From Eudoraea adriatica DSM 19308 (GTDB lineage: Bacteria > Bacteroidota > Bacteroidia > Flavobacteriales > Flavobacteriaceae), in the NCBI RefSeq assembly GCF_000382125.1, contig NZ_KB907546.1, positions 434,001 through 498,000 of the forward strand: DNA of 64,000 bases. Direction: 5' to 3'. Positions 33,036 through 41,626 of the stretch are shown piece after piece; position 1 is the first letter of the stretch; every line of letters starts with the position of its first letter. Made by a program: the position numbers and the translations under genes. The notes below the pieces were generated by a model. That model worked only from the letters and a program-made list of their open reading frames with translations, made no database searches and was not told the origin of the DNA.

Positions 33036-33788
33036 TTAAGAATTCCAAATTTTCCAGGCTTTGTCGGCCTGCAGCTCCAACATTTTTGCGCCATTGCATA
33101 TGGTTGCACCCCTTTGTTCTCCCGATAAGAGAAATGCGGTTTTTTCCGGGTTATAGATAAGATCAAAAAGTAAATGGTTTGAAGTCAGAAATTCATAGGG
33201 AACATCCGGCTTGGCCTCAGTATTCGGGAAAGTGCCCAGGGGTGTACAATTTATCAGTATTGTATGAGTAACAATTATTTCCTTATTTAGTTCCGAATAG
33301 CCAATCTGATCTCCAATTGGATTGCGCGAAACATACTGATATGAAATTCCTAATTCTTCTAGGACAAATGCAATAGCTTTTGAGGCCCCGCCTGTACCAA
33401 GTATCAAAGCTTTTTTATGCGACTCTGTTAAAAAGGGTTGTATAGATTTTTTAAAACCGTAAACATCTGTATTATAACCTATAAGGCCATCCTTTGTGAA
33501 TTTAATTGTATTGACAGCTCCGATGCGCCTGGCGTTTTTATCTAAACTATCCAAATAAGGAATTATCTCTTCTTTGTAGGGAATAGTAACATTTAAACCC
33601 CTCAGCGTATTATTCTTTTTTATTAAAGAATGAAATTCTTCTAAACCAGGGAGATCAAAATTTTCATAGCTATAGTCTGGCAGGTTCAGAGCTTTGAACT
33701 TATTAGTAAAATAAGTTTTAGAGAAAGAGTAAGAAATATTCCTTCCAATTAGCCCAAATACTGATTTATCTTTTTTTGTTTTTGCCAT
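33036..33788 (-). CDS. aroE: Shikimate dehydrogenase
   Basis: Reduces 3-dehydroshikimate to shikimate with NADPH in chorismate synthesis. The 250-residue protein has the substrate motif GRNISYSFSKTYF (S-x-S type), NVTIPYKE with the catalytic lysine, LDKNARRIGAVNTI, the NADP loop ILGTGGASKAIAF, and LINCTPLGTFPN. It is slightly shorter than E. coli AroE, as usual in Bacteroidota. Its start overlaps the end of the upstream DUF368 gene by 23 bases, implying coupled translation. The next gene downstream is the DUF349 gene, a conserved pairing. Confidence 0.95.
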   Translation of the reverse strand: MAKTKKDKSVFGLIGRNISYSFSKTYFTNKFKALNLPDYSYENFDLPGLEEFHSLIKKNNTLRGLNVTIPYKEEIIPYLDSLDKNARRIGAVNTIKFTKDGLIGYNTDVYGFKKSIQPFLTESHKKALILGTGGASKAIAFVLEELGISYQYVSRNPIGDQIGYSELNKEIIVTHTILINCTPLGTFPNTEAKPDVPYEFLTSNHLLFDLIYNPEKTAFLLSGEQRGATICNGAKMLELQADKAWKIWNS

Positions 33789-34782
33789 ACCTTTCTAATC
33801 CTATTAACAGTGCAATACCGAGTAAAACAAAAATTATTGCCCACCAGGTTTCACTATCCGTAAAAACCGGTAAATACCGTTCATAATTTTTGATAACCTT
33901 ATTACCATTGGAATCAACGGCAATGTTTCCGGTTTCATCCATTATATATATTGGATTTTTCCAGGGCCATACTACACCAAGAGAACCGGTAATAAATCCT
34001 ATTATAACGGCAGAGGTTATATATTTAAAGTGTTTTAACACATATCCAAGAAGATGAGACAGGGTAACGAGCCCCGTGGCAGATCCTGCGGTAAATACAG
34101 CCAGAATCTTTAAGGTTTTTAGGCGAACCTCGTTTTTTAAGAAGCTGAAATCTCCTTTTATTACCTCAGCTATAGTATCGTACAGCGAATTTACAGAATC
34201 TACCAACAGCAAAACGTAATTACCCAAAAGGATAAGAATAAATGATCCTGATAAGCCCGGAAGGGTCATCCCTGAAACACTAATAATTCCACAAAGAAAA
34301 ATAAAATATAAATTATCATTCTCCTTGGCCGGACTTAAAAAACTAATTGAAACTCCAACTATAAGGCCGATAATACCAGATGTAATGGTCCCTTTATTCC
34401 AATGTTTAAAATCGCTGGCGATGTAATAGATGGAGCCTATAATCATGCCAAAAAAGGTAGACCAAACAAATAATTCTTCACGTTCGAGGAAATAGTCCAG
34501 CAATTTAGAAACACTAAAATAGCTCACTAACATTCCAAAAATGAGCAACGATAAAAATTGGCCGTTTACATACTGATAAAAACTTTTAAATCTTCCGTTA
34601 AAAAGTAATTTAAAGGCTTTTATATTGATCTTTTGAAGCGAATAAATAAACTCAACATAGAAGCCGGCGACAAATGCAACAATGCCACCAGAGACGCCGG
34701 GTACCTTATTGGCAGCACCCATTCCCAACCCTTTTATTATCAGAAATAATTTATCCAGAATGGTTCTTGGCTTCTTAGGCAT
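33766..34782 (-). CDS. DUF368 membrane protein (polyprenyl-phosphate transporter family), copy 2
   Basis: A 338-residue membrane protein with about eight to nine hydrophobic segments. The first family signature is GLGMGAANKVPGVSGGIVAFVAGFYVEFI, and the second, in the middle, is SGMTLPGLSGSFILILLGNYVLLL; this internal duplication marks the DUF368 family. DUF368 proteins have recently been shown to recycle undecaprenyl phosphate across the inner membrane for cell-wall and LPS synthesis (PopT). It follows its paralog by 12 bases and overlaps aroE. It has a longer external loop before the last helix (MDETGNIAVDSNGNKV) than its sister. Confidence 0.9.
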   Translation of the reverse strand: MPKKPRTILDKLFLIIKGLGMGAANKVPGVSGGIVAFVAGFYVEFIYSLQKINIKAFKLLFNGRFKSFYQYVNGQFLSLLIFGMLVSYFSVSKLLDYFLEREELFVWSTFFGMIIGSIYYIASDFKHWNKGTITSGIIGLIVGVSISFLSPAKENDNLYFIFLCGIISVSGMTLPGLSGSFILILLGNYVLLLVDSVNSLYDTIAEVIKGDFSFLKNEVRLKTLKILAVFTAGSATGLVTLSHLLGYVLKHFKYITSAVIIGFITGSLGVVWPWKNPIYIMDETGNIAVDSNGNKVIKNYERYLPVFTDSETWWAIIFVLLGIALLIGLERYGKNKKR

Positions 34783-34794
34783 TCTAATTATTTT

Positions 34795-35718
34795 TTACTT
34801 GTTGTTGCTTGTTGCCAGTCTTTCAAGTATAAAAATTACGCAAAATCCAAGTAACGCTATAAGAATGGCGTAGAGTAATTGATTATCACCCTCAAAATTG
34901 AAAGGAGATATATTTACTTCATTAACAGAAATAACTTTCTTGCCAAATATTTTAGTTTCCAAAACTCTTTTCCAGGGCCATATTTTATTTAGGGAACCTA
35001 AAATAAATCCTGTTAGAAGCGCCAGGGTACTGTTTTTATAATTTTCAAACATCCATTTTAGAAGCCTGGCAAAGCTTAAAAGACCGAAAACAGCGCCTAG
35101 AGCTACCGTTGCAATAATATATAATTCTCTCTGGTGTACAGCATCCAAAATAGTTTTATAAGAGCCCAGCAGCACGAGTATGAATGCTCCGGAAATCCCC
35201 GGAAGAATCATTGCACACACCGCAAGAGCTCCGGAAAAGAATAAGTAAAGTAAACTCTGGGAATTTTCCGTAGGTGGCAGTGTAGTAATATAATATGCTA
35301 TGGCCGCTCCCAGAAAAAAAGCTGTAATGATACCTAAATTCCAGTTTTCAATAGCCTTCGCAATAAAAAAAATACTGGCAAAGACCAATCCAAAAAAGAA
35401 GGACCATAGTAAAATGGGTTGGTTAACCAATAACCAACTAATCATTTTGGCTAATGAAAAAACGCTGATTAATATTCCTGAAAAAAGTGCAAGTAAAAAG
35501 TTTCCATTAATCGCTCTCCAAAAACTTTTAAACCCCTCATTTCTGAAAATCTTAAATTTGGAAAAATTCAGACCATTTATGGAGGTTATTAGTTCCTCGT
35601 AAATCCCGGAAATAAATGCTATAGTGCCACCTGAAACTCCCGGGACTACATCTGCAGCGCCCATTGCAATTCCCTTAAGAGAAATTATAATGTAACTTAA
35701 TAAATTGCGATTGTTCAT
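34795..35718 (-). CDS. DUF368 membrane protein (polyprenyl-phosphate transporter family), copy 1
   Basis: A 307-residue integral membrane protein, paralog of the next gene. The two family repeats are GIAMGAADVVPGVSGGTIAFISGIYEELI near the N-terminus and CAMILPGISGAFILVLLGSYKTIL at mid-length. Family knowledge points to flipping undecaprenyl phosphate back to the cytosolic face. The last 20 residues form a helix followed by a short basic tail. It starts 30 bases after the TPR gene stop, and a -7-like box lies in that gap. The reason for two tandem copies is unknown; they differ clearly in sequence, so the duplication is old. Confidence 0.9.
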   Translation of the reverse strand: MNNRNLLSYIIISLKGIAMGAADVVPGVSGGTIAFISGIYEELITSINGLNFSKFKIFRNEGFKSFWRAINGNFLLALFSGILISVFSLAKMISWLLVNQPILLWSFFFGLVFASIFFIAKAIENWNLGIITAFFLGAAIAYYITTLPPTENSQSLLYLFFSGALAVCAMILPGISGAFILVLLGSYKTILDAVHQRELYIIATVALGAVFGLLSFARLLKWMFENYKNSTLALLTGFILGSLNKIWPWKRVLETKIFGKKVISVNEVNISPFNFEGDNQLLYAILIALLGFCVIFILERLATSNNK

Positions 35719-35734
35719 TAAAAAAATAAAAAAA

Positions 35735-35742
35735 CAAAAATA
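35735..35742 (-). promoter_or_regulatory. Possible -7 box for the DUF368 pair
   Basis: TATTTTTG on the minus strand, 16 bases before the ATG at 35718. The surroundings are almost pure A/T and no -33 element is seen, so a chance match is possible. Confidence 0.3.
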
Positions 35743-35748
35743 GTTTTT

Positions 35749-37149
35749 TTATTCGGAAGCCTTTTTAATATTACTAATTATGTTTTGAGTCCAGATGGAG
35801 TTGTAATATTCAGGAAACGCGTTCTCAAAAATGGAAAGTTTAGAGATATCTAATTTCAATGCATTTATAAATCTGAATTTTGCCTGTTCAGAATCACTTA
35901 ATATAAGGTATAAGCCAGCCATTCTATATTCTATTTCAGCCTCTTCAGGATAAAACTGCAGACCCTGAATCAAAATTTGTATGGCAGAATCAACATCACT
36001 GTTTTTTTTAACGACTTCTGCCCAGTTCAACCAGGTATCTAACTCATAATTCCCCAGATCTACTGCTTGTTTATAAGAAAAATCAGCTTCGTCCAGGTTT
36101 TGAAGGACAAAATGAATTTTCGCACATTTTTTCCAATATAAGGCATTTTCACCATCAATATTAATAGCCTTATTTATATAATATAAAGCTCTTTCGTAAT
36201 TTTTTTTACGAATATAAAAATCAGTTATTGCCAACCAGCCTTTGTCCAGCAGTGGATCCTCATGCACAGTTTGGTAGAAATAGAATTTTGCCAGTTCATC
36301 GTTATCCAGCTTTTCATGACATTTGCCAATTCTTAAGTACGCATGTGAGGTCGGATCTTCTATTTTTATTGTTGTTTCATAATTTTCAATTGCCTCGTTG
36401 TGCTTACCCATTTTTTCAAGCACCTTACCTTTCTCAAAATAGGCGCCGATAAAAGAATCATCGGCAATTATCGCAAAGTCGAATGCCGCTAATGCCTCGG
36501 AAAACATTTCCTTAGTATAATACTGCTTGCCCAATTGATGCCAGGCAACCTGGCAATATGGGTTTCTCTCCAGAAAATCATTTAAAAAAGTTATAGCACC
36601 TTCATAATCCTCCATGAATTCAAAACAGTAAACCACATTATAGAGAGAAGAATAATCCTGTTCGTCAAAGGAAACACATTTAATAAAATTATTTTTGGCC
36701 TTTTCAAAATTATCCATAAACAGGTACTCCATACCCAATAATGAATAAATGTCAAAACTATCATCAGATATTTCCAAAGCCTTTTCCAACATATCCACAG
36801 CAGCCTCGTGATTGTCTTTTTTTGAGTAGATATTTGCGCGCTGAATATATATTTCCTCGTTTGTACTATCCATCAATTGAAGTTCATCTAAAAGCTTTTC
36901 AGCAACTTCCAAATTGTTTTCAAATACTAGGACTTCTATATCCAGGAGCCTTAGATTCATTGCTCCGGGATGCTGTTTAAGCCCAATTTTAATGGCCTTT
37001 TTGGCAAGGGAAATTTTGCCGTTATTTAAATAGTGGTGAATAATGTCTTCAAAATCTTCCGCATCAAAGAAATATACGTCATCCGTCTTTAACATGGATT
37101 CAAACTTTGCGACTGGTTGATTTGGACTTTCGTTATGTTCTAACGCCAT
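35749..37149 (-). CDS. Tetratricopeptide repeat protein
   Basis: A 466-residue protein built from about 11-12 TPR units of 34 residues (examples: DIYSLLGMEYLFMDNFEKAKNNF, AWHQLGKQYYTKEMFSEALAAF, AYFEKGKVLEKMGKHNEAIENY). There is no signal peptide, membrane segment or added enzyme domain, so it is a cytosolic scaffold. The position just upstream of the DUF368 pair and aroE, on the same strand, allows co-transcription. The partner proteins are unknown. The final 20 residues (YYNSIWTQNIISNIKKA) fall outside the repeat pattern. Confidence 0.9.
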   Translation of the reverse strand: MALEHNESPNQPVAKFESMLKTDDVYFFDAEDFEDIIHHYLNNGKISLAKKAIKIGLKQHPGAMNLRLLDIEVLVFENNLEVAEKLLDELQLMDSTNEEIYIQRANIYSKKDNHEAAVDMLEKALEISDDSFDIYSLLGMEYLFMDNFEKAKNNFIKCVSFDEQDYSSLYNVVYCFEFMEDYEGAITFLNDFLERNPYCQVAWHQLGKQYYTKEMFSEALAAFDFAIIADDSFIGAYFEKGKVLEKMGKHNEAIENYETTIKIEDPTSHAYLRIGKCHEKLDNDELAKFYFYQTVHEDPLLDKGWLAITDFYIRKKNYERALYYINKAINIDGENALYWKKCAKIHFVLQNLDEADFSYKQAVDLGNYELDTWLNWAEVVKKNSDVDSAIQILIQGLQFYPEEAEIEYRMAGLYLILSDSEQAKFRFINALKLDISKLSIFENAFPEYYNSIWTQNIISNIKKASE

Positions 37150-37248
37150 AGGAGGGTGCTTGGTTATTCTATGGACTTAAAAATAGTCTTTTTGGAACTA
37201 TCCTTAATTCCGCTTCAGGGCTATATTATTAACAAAATAGTTAACAAA

Positions 37249-38430
37249 TTATTGCTCTAACTCATTTAAAGTCTGCATTATTATGTTGCAGCCTTGATCA
37301 ATTTCCTCAATGTTTATGGTTAGTGGTGGGGTAATGCGAACGGCTCTTGATTCGAAAAGCAGCCAAAAAAGAATCAGATTCTTTTTTGCACAAGAAAGTA
37401 TTAGCTTATTGGCAATTGCTGCGTCTTTCATAATAAGAGACAGCATCAGACCCTTGCCTCTAATCTCTTCTATATATGGGTGTTTTAACCTGGATCTTAG
37501 ATGTTTTTCCTTTTCGAGTGTTTCCGGTATTATACTACCATTCGTTAATTCTTTAAGTGTGGCCAGTGCTGCCGCTGCTATCACGGGATTACCACCAAAG
37601 GTTGTTATATGACCTAATTTGGGAGAATTACTCAATGATTTCATCATTTCATGCGAAGCCGTAAATCCGCCTATTGGTAGTCCTGAAGCCATACCTTTAC
37701 CCATTACCAGAATATCGGGCACGCATTGGTAGTGCTCGAAGGCAAATAATTTACCTGTACGTCCGAACCCGGGTTGTATCTCATCCAGGATCAATAAGGC
37801 GCCAACTTCCCTGCAACGGTCCTTTACCTTTTTCAGATATCCTTCTTTTGGCATTATAAAGCCTGCACCACCCTGAATAGTTTCGAGAATAACTGCAGCT
37901 GTATCACTTGAGATTTTATAAAGATCTTTCTCGGAATTAAATTCCAAAAAAGAAATATCTGGAATTAATGGTCTGAAAGGAGCTTTTCTCTCCTCAAAAC
38001 TCATAAGGCTCAGACTACCCAGCGTATTTCCATGATACGCATTTTTAGCGGCGATCAGTTTAGAACGCCCTGTAAATCGTCTGGCCAGTTTTATAGCACC
38101 TTCTATTGCCTCGGTCCCTGAATTTACGAGGTAAGTTGTTTCGAGCTCTTCTGGTAATAGTGAGGCCAGATATTTGGTGAGTTCCACGGATGGTTCCTGT
38201 ATGAATTCACCATATACCATTACATGCATATATCTGCCGGATTGCCGCACCACGGCTTCTACCACTTTTGGATGACAATGGCCAAGACTGCAAACCGAAA
38301 CCCCTGCCACAAAATCTAAATGGCTATTTCCCTGTTTATCATAAATATAGCTGCCCTTGGCGTGGGATACTTCCACGGCCAGAGGGTGTGGAGTCGTTTG
38401 AGTCTGATATCTGAAAAAATCGTCCTTCAT
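37249..38430 (-). CDS. Class III aminotransferase (acetylornithine/4-aminobutyrate type)
   Basis: A PLP-dependent aminotransferase of 393 residues. The motifs are complete: YLVNSGTEAIEGAIKLARRFTG (PLP phosphate loop), AYHGNTLGSLSLM, LLILDEIQPGFGRTGKLFAFEHY (Asp binding the PLP nitrogen), and VMGKGMASGLPIGGF with the Schiff-base Lys. Sequence alone does not separate N-acetylornithine, ornithine or other omega-amino substrates; no arg genes are nearby. It begins 5 bases after the OstA-like gene stop, so both are probably on one transcript, a common flavobacterial order whose meaning is unclear. Confidence 0.9.
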   Translation of the reverse strand: MKDDFFRYQTQTTPHPLAVEVSHAKGSYIYDKQGNSHLDFVAGVSVCSLGHCHPKVVEAVVRQSGRYMHVMVYGEFIQEPSVELTKYLASLLPEELETTYLVNSGTEAIEGAIKLARRFTGRSKLIAAKNAYHGNTLGSLSLMSFEERKAPFRPLIPDISFLEFNSEKDLYKISSDTAAVILETIQGGAGFIMPKEGYLKKVKDRCREVGALLILDEIQPGFGRTGKLFAFEHYQCVPDILVMGKGMASGLPIGGFTASHEMMKSLSNSPKLGHITTFGGNPVIAAAALATLKELTNGSIIPETLEKEKHLRSRLKHPYIEEIRGKGLMLSLIMKDAAIANKLILSCAKKNLILFWLLFESRAVRITPPLTINIEEIDQGCNIIMQTLNELEQ

Positions 38431-38435
38431 GGCAA

Positions 38436-40154
38436 CTATTCCTTTTTTGGATAGGCGGATTCTTTTGTAGGAATAAGACCTTTTATTGAACTGGGTTTTG
38501 TTACTGGGTCCTCTTTATTTTCCTCATCATCTTGCCCCTTCTCTTCAAGATCGAGACGGTTATCCACTCCTTTTATCTTCACCAGTTGAATATTATTATC
38601 ATCCTCATCAAAAATATCATCTTTGCTCATTATTCGTTCGTCTCCACGCCATATAAAGCCTTTTAGTTTTCTGCTACTCTCAGGAAGATCCTTTTCGGGA
38701 AAAATATCTCCATCCGGATTAGTAAAAAAAGTAATATCCTCAATTTCATTTTTGGCTAATAATAACCTGATTTCGCTGCAAATGGTTTTATTTATACCTA
38801 TAAGTTCATTGTCGTCATTGTACATATAATAAATAACTTCGGTATTCTTAACCAGGTCTACAATTTTTAGTGAATTATCTATAAACTTTCCGAAGAGATC
38901 TTTGCCCTTAGCCTGGTTGTAACCTTTCATGCTTATGCTGTCAAGCGAGATTATAAATGCATTGTTTATTACTTTTAGGGAATCCAATTTTTCAGTTTCC
39001 ATATCCGAAATAATATAGATGCTGTCACCGGTCATCTGGTTGTCTACATTCCATAGAACCGGCTCTTTTATCAATTGGGTTATTCCCGAAGATTGATCAA
39101 AGTGTATTGAGTCGCATTTACCACTTAAATCCGTCTTATAGAATTTTGCATTTCTGAAAGCCCTTAAAATTCGATGATCGGGTTTACCTGTAAGAAGTAA
39201 GGTATCTCCATGCATATAAAGTGAATCCTGCTCAACCAGGCTAATAGACACAGCCCGCTTTGTAGCAAACACAGAGTCTTTGGCTTTATACACCTCGGCA
39301 TAGTGTGCCCTGATTACGCCATTATTTACGGTATCAGTAACAACAATATTATTTGTGGCCGAAGCAAATTCTGTTGCTTTGTCAAAATAAACACTATCCC
39401 CTTCAATGATACGGTTGTTATAATCTATTCTTGTATTTTTTATGCCGTAACCACTTTCTATTTTGGTATCATAATAGCCTCGTTCACAATATATCTTATA
39501 AGTCTTTCCTGTTATAGTTGAAGGCCCGTACATATAGGCATTCTTAGAATTTTGATAATAGTCTAATTGTTTGGAATCTATTGTGTATTCAGGGTTCTGG
39601 ATGTGTACGTTGTCTACAAACTGAAATTTTTCCGGTACCATAAAGTACCTTCCTATTTCACTGGTAAGTGTATTGGCAGAATCAATAATAGTACCAGAAC
39701 TTGTATAATATGATTCCTGTTTTTCACGGTCAAAGTAGAGTGTGTCTGTCATGAGGGTCATGCCCTTGCCGGTTCCTGTGCCACTACCTGTATTTTTTAA
39801 AACTACTTTCTCCCAGGCCTTTGCCAGTCGCGTATTGCCATCATAATTAATTTTTCCGCTGTTCATATGAATGGAATCACCCTGCTTCATACGGATGTTG
39901 CCAATTGCCCTTAATTTATTTTCTTTTTGATAAAAGATAGCTATATCACACCAAAGATCGGCACCCTGGTGTTCAAACTGAACCTGTCTTTCATCTTTGC
40001 TGAAAATAGATGCCCCGGGAAATTGAGCTTCGTCTTTCGTGAAATTTGCACCATATACGATATTAATTTGTTTAACTTCTTCCTCGGGCACTTCCTGGGC
40101 TGACCCCAGGCAAATGAAGGACAAAAATACATTTAGGAGGAAAAATCTGATCAA
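38436..40154 (-). CDS. OstA-like protein (LptA/OstA domain, LPS transport type)
   Basis: A 572-residue exported protein with an LptA-like beta-jellyroll region. Residues 1-19 are a signal peptide (MIRFFLLNVFLSFICLGSAQ). About residues 30-420 have repeating short strands of OstA type (AIGNIRMKQGDSIHMNSGKINYDGNTRLAKAWEKVVL and later HGDTLLLTGKPDHRILRAFRNAKFY). The C-terminal 70 residues are acidic and low complexity. The family is thought to bridge LPS through the periplasm. It starts with TTG at 40154; no ATG gives a signal peptide, and a -7 box lies 16 bases before it. Confidence 0.85.
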   Translation of the reverse strand: MIRFFLLNVFLSFICLGSAQEVPEEEVKQINIVYGANFTKDEAQFPGASIFSKDERQVQFEHQGADLWCDIAIFYQKENKLRAIGNIRMKQGDSIHMNSGKINYDGNTRLAKAWEKVVLKNTGSGTGTGKGMTLMTDTLYFDREKQESYYTSSGTIIDSANTLTSEIGRYFMVPEKFQFVDNVHIQNPEYTIDSKQLDYYQNSKNAYMYGPSTITGKTYKIYCERGYYDTKIESGYGIKNTRIDYNNRIIEGDSVYFDKATEFASATNNIVVTDTVNNGVIRAHYAEVYKAKDSVFATKRAVSISLVEQDSLYMHGDTLLLTGKPDHRILRAFRNAKFYKTDLSGKCDSIHFDQSSGITQLIKEPVLWNVDNQMTGDSIYIISDMETEKLDSLKVINNAFIISLDSISMKGYNQAKGKDLFGKFIDNSLKIVDLVKNTEVIYYMYNDDNELIGINKTICSEIRLLLAKNEIEDITFFTNPDGDIFPEKDLPESSRKLKGFIWRGDERIMSKDDIFDEDDNNIQLVKIKGVDNRLDLEEKGQDDEENKEDPVTKPSSIKGLIPTKESAYPKKE

Positions 40155-40170
40155 GACCCAAAATTTTGTT

Positions 40171-40178
40171 CAAAAATA
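40171..40178 (-). promoter_or_regulatory. -7 box for the OstA-like gene
   Basis: TATTTTTG on the minus strand, 16 bases before the TTG start at 40154. It supports the use of that TTG and separates this gene from the cytochrome operon upstream. Confidence 0.5.
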
Positions 40179-40224
40179 GGATAAATTAAAAGAGAAGCAT
40201 AAGTATTAGCATGGTTTTAGGATT

Positions 40225-41601
40225 TCATTCAGAGGAAACTCCAATTTCCACTTCCAGGTCTGTTCTTTCATTCTGCAAGGCTTTTGCATTTTTGTATGTT
40301 ACCCCGGTACCCCATAAGTAAACTCTTCTTAATTGCGTCATATTTTTGATGAATGACAGGCAAGAATCCGTAACATTAGTCCCATACAGATTTAAAGACT
40401 CAAGATGTTCCAACGCTCCAAGAAGCTCTACAGAATCATCGGATACCCTTGTTTTTTGCAGTTCTAATCTGGTAAGGTTAGGAAATTTCGATATTATTGA
40501 AACCCATTCATCCTTTATGTCCGTTCCTGCAAGGGACAACCAGGTAATGTTTTCCCCTGAATCAGCAAGCTCAGTCAGTTTTGCCATGGTAAGTTTCCCT
40601 CCGGAGAATTTGATATCTAACAAGGGGTTTCCATAGCCCAAAGGTTTAACCGAGAAGCCCTCATCCACCAAAGATTTTAGCCGCAAGCTATCTGCTGCCG
40701 GTATTTTTACAGATTCATACCAGGGTTTTGGTTGCGTATCCAAACCGAACAATCTTTGAATAACCTTTTGCATGGATATAGGAATTTCGTGCCCGGCGAG
40801 TTCCTTCTCAAAATCTGCTCCATTGTTTATCCACCATTCCAGTAGTTTTATTTCATCATAGGAAAGTGGTTCACCATTGGGCGGCATAAATTTCTCATTC
40901 TCCTGCCGCAGTGTTACTCTTCGGAAAATTTCACTTTCCGGAGTATTCCCAGGAGCTATTACGGGGCCGTTTTCACCACCTTCCATAAATAAGTCTGCCA
41001 GGTACATATTAAGTCCACCTCTTTGTTCCTCGTTGTTATGACAACCTATACATTTGGTGGCCAGCATAGGATAGATCATATCCCTGTAAACTACTACGGA
41101 ATCAATATTTTCCAGTTGTGGCAATGAATTTTCCTTTTTCTCTTCTCCAAAAAGCTTTTGCAGGGATTCTGGTGCATAGGCCAGCAGGTAATCTTCTCCA
41201 TGGGTAAGGGTTCCTCCTAAATGGCCTTCAACCAATATTAGTCCAATAACCAGATAGGTAATGCTGTTATTGACCAGTTTCGGAAAGTGTTTCGAACTTT
41301 GCTTTATCCACCACCCAAAGCTGGCAAGGGCTGCCAGGCCAATGCCGAGCCATCTGTGCCAAAAAATACTAGCTTCTGCATACTCGCCATTTTCAGCCAA
41401 AAGCCAACCGCAAAGGGCCGCTAAATTTGCGCTAATTGCTCCCAGCAACCAGGCATAGGTAATAAGCTTACTGTTTTCTTTTCCTTCTTTCTTACCCTGA
41501 TACCATTCGATAAGGATAGCCAGGAGTAAAAATCCGATTGGCAGGTGCACAAGGAGCGGATGAAATCTGCCAAAAAATGTAACAATATCCAGTGCAAGCA
41601 T
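40225..41601 (-). CDS. DUF2231 membrane protein with a c-type cytochrome domain and leucine-rich repeats
   Basis: A 458-residue three-part protein. Residues 1-140 are the DUF2231 membrane domain of four to five helices, starting FGRFHPLLVHLPIGFLLLAI. A planctomycete-type cytochrome domain (about 170-265) follows, with heme motif CIGCHNNEEQRGGL and a likely axial Met in EKFMPPNGEPLSYDEI. The last 130 residues have short LRR-like repeats (ITWLSLAGTDIKDEWV, LTRLELQKTRVSDDSV, LESLNLYGTNVTDSCL), which face the same periplasmic side. It is the fourth gene of the cytochrome operon, 25 bases after the propeller gene, and may link the secreted parts to the inner membrane. Confidence 0.85.
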   Translation of the reverse strand: MLALDIVTFFGRFHPLLVHLPIGFLLLAILIEWYQGKKEGKENSKLITYAWLLGAISANLAALCGWLLAENGEYAEASIFWHRWLGIGLAALASFGWWIKQSSKHFPKLVNNSITYLVIGLILVEGHLGGTLTHGEDYLLAYAPESLQKLFGEEKKENSLPQLENIDSVVVYRDMIYPMLATKCIGCHNNEEQRGGLNMYLADLFMEGGENGPVIAPGNTPESEIFRRVTLRQENEKFMPPNGEPLSYDEIKLLEWWINNGADFEKELAGHEIPISMQKVIQRLFGLDTQPKPWYESVKIPAADSLRLKSLVDEGFSVKPLGYGNPLLDIKFSGGKLTMAKLTELADSGENITWLSLAGTDIKDEWVSIISKFPNLTRLELQKTRVSDDSVELLGALEHLESLNLYGTNVTDSCLSFIKNMTQLRRVYLWGTGVTYKNAKALQNERTDLEVEIGVSSE

Positions 41602-41626
41602 ATGTATGGCTGATTCTTATAAAGGT

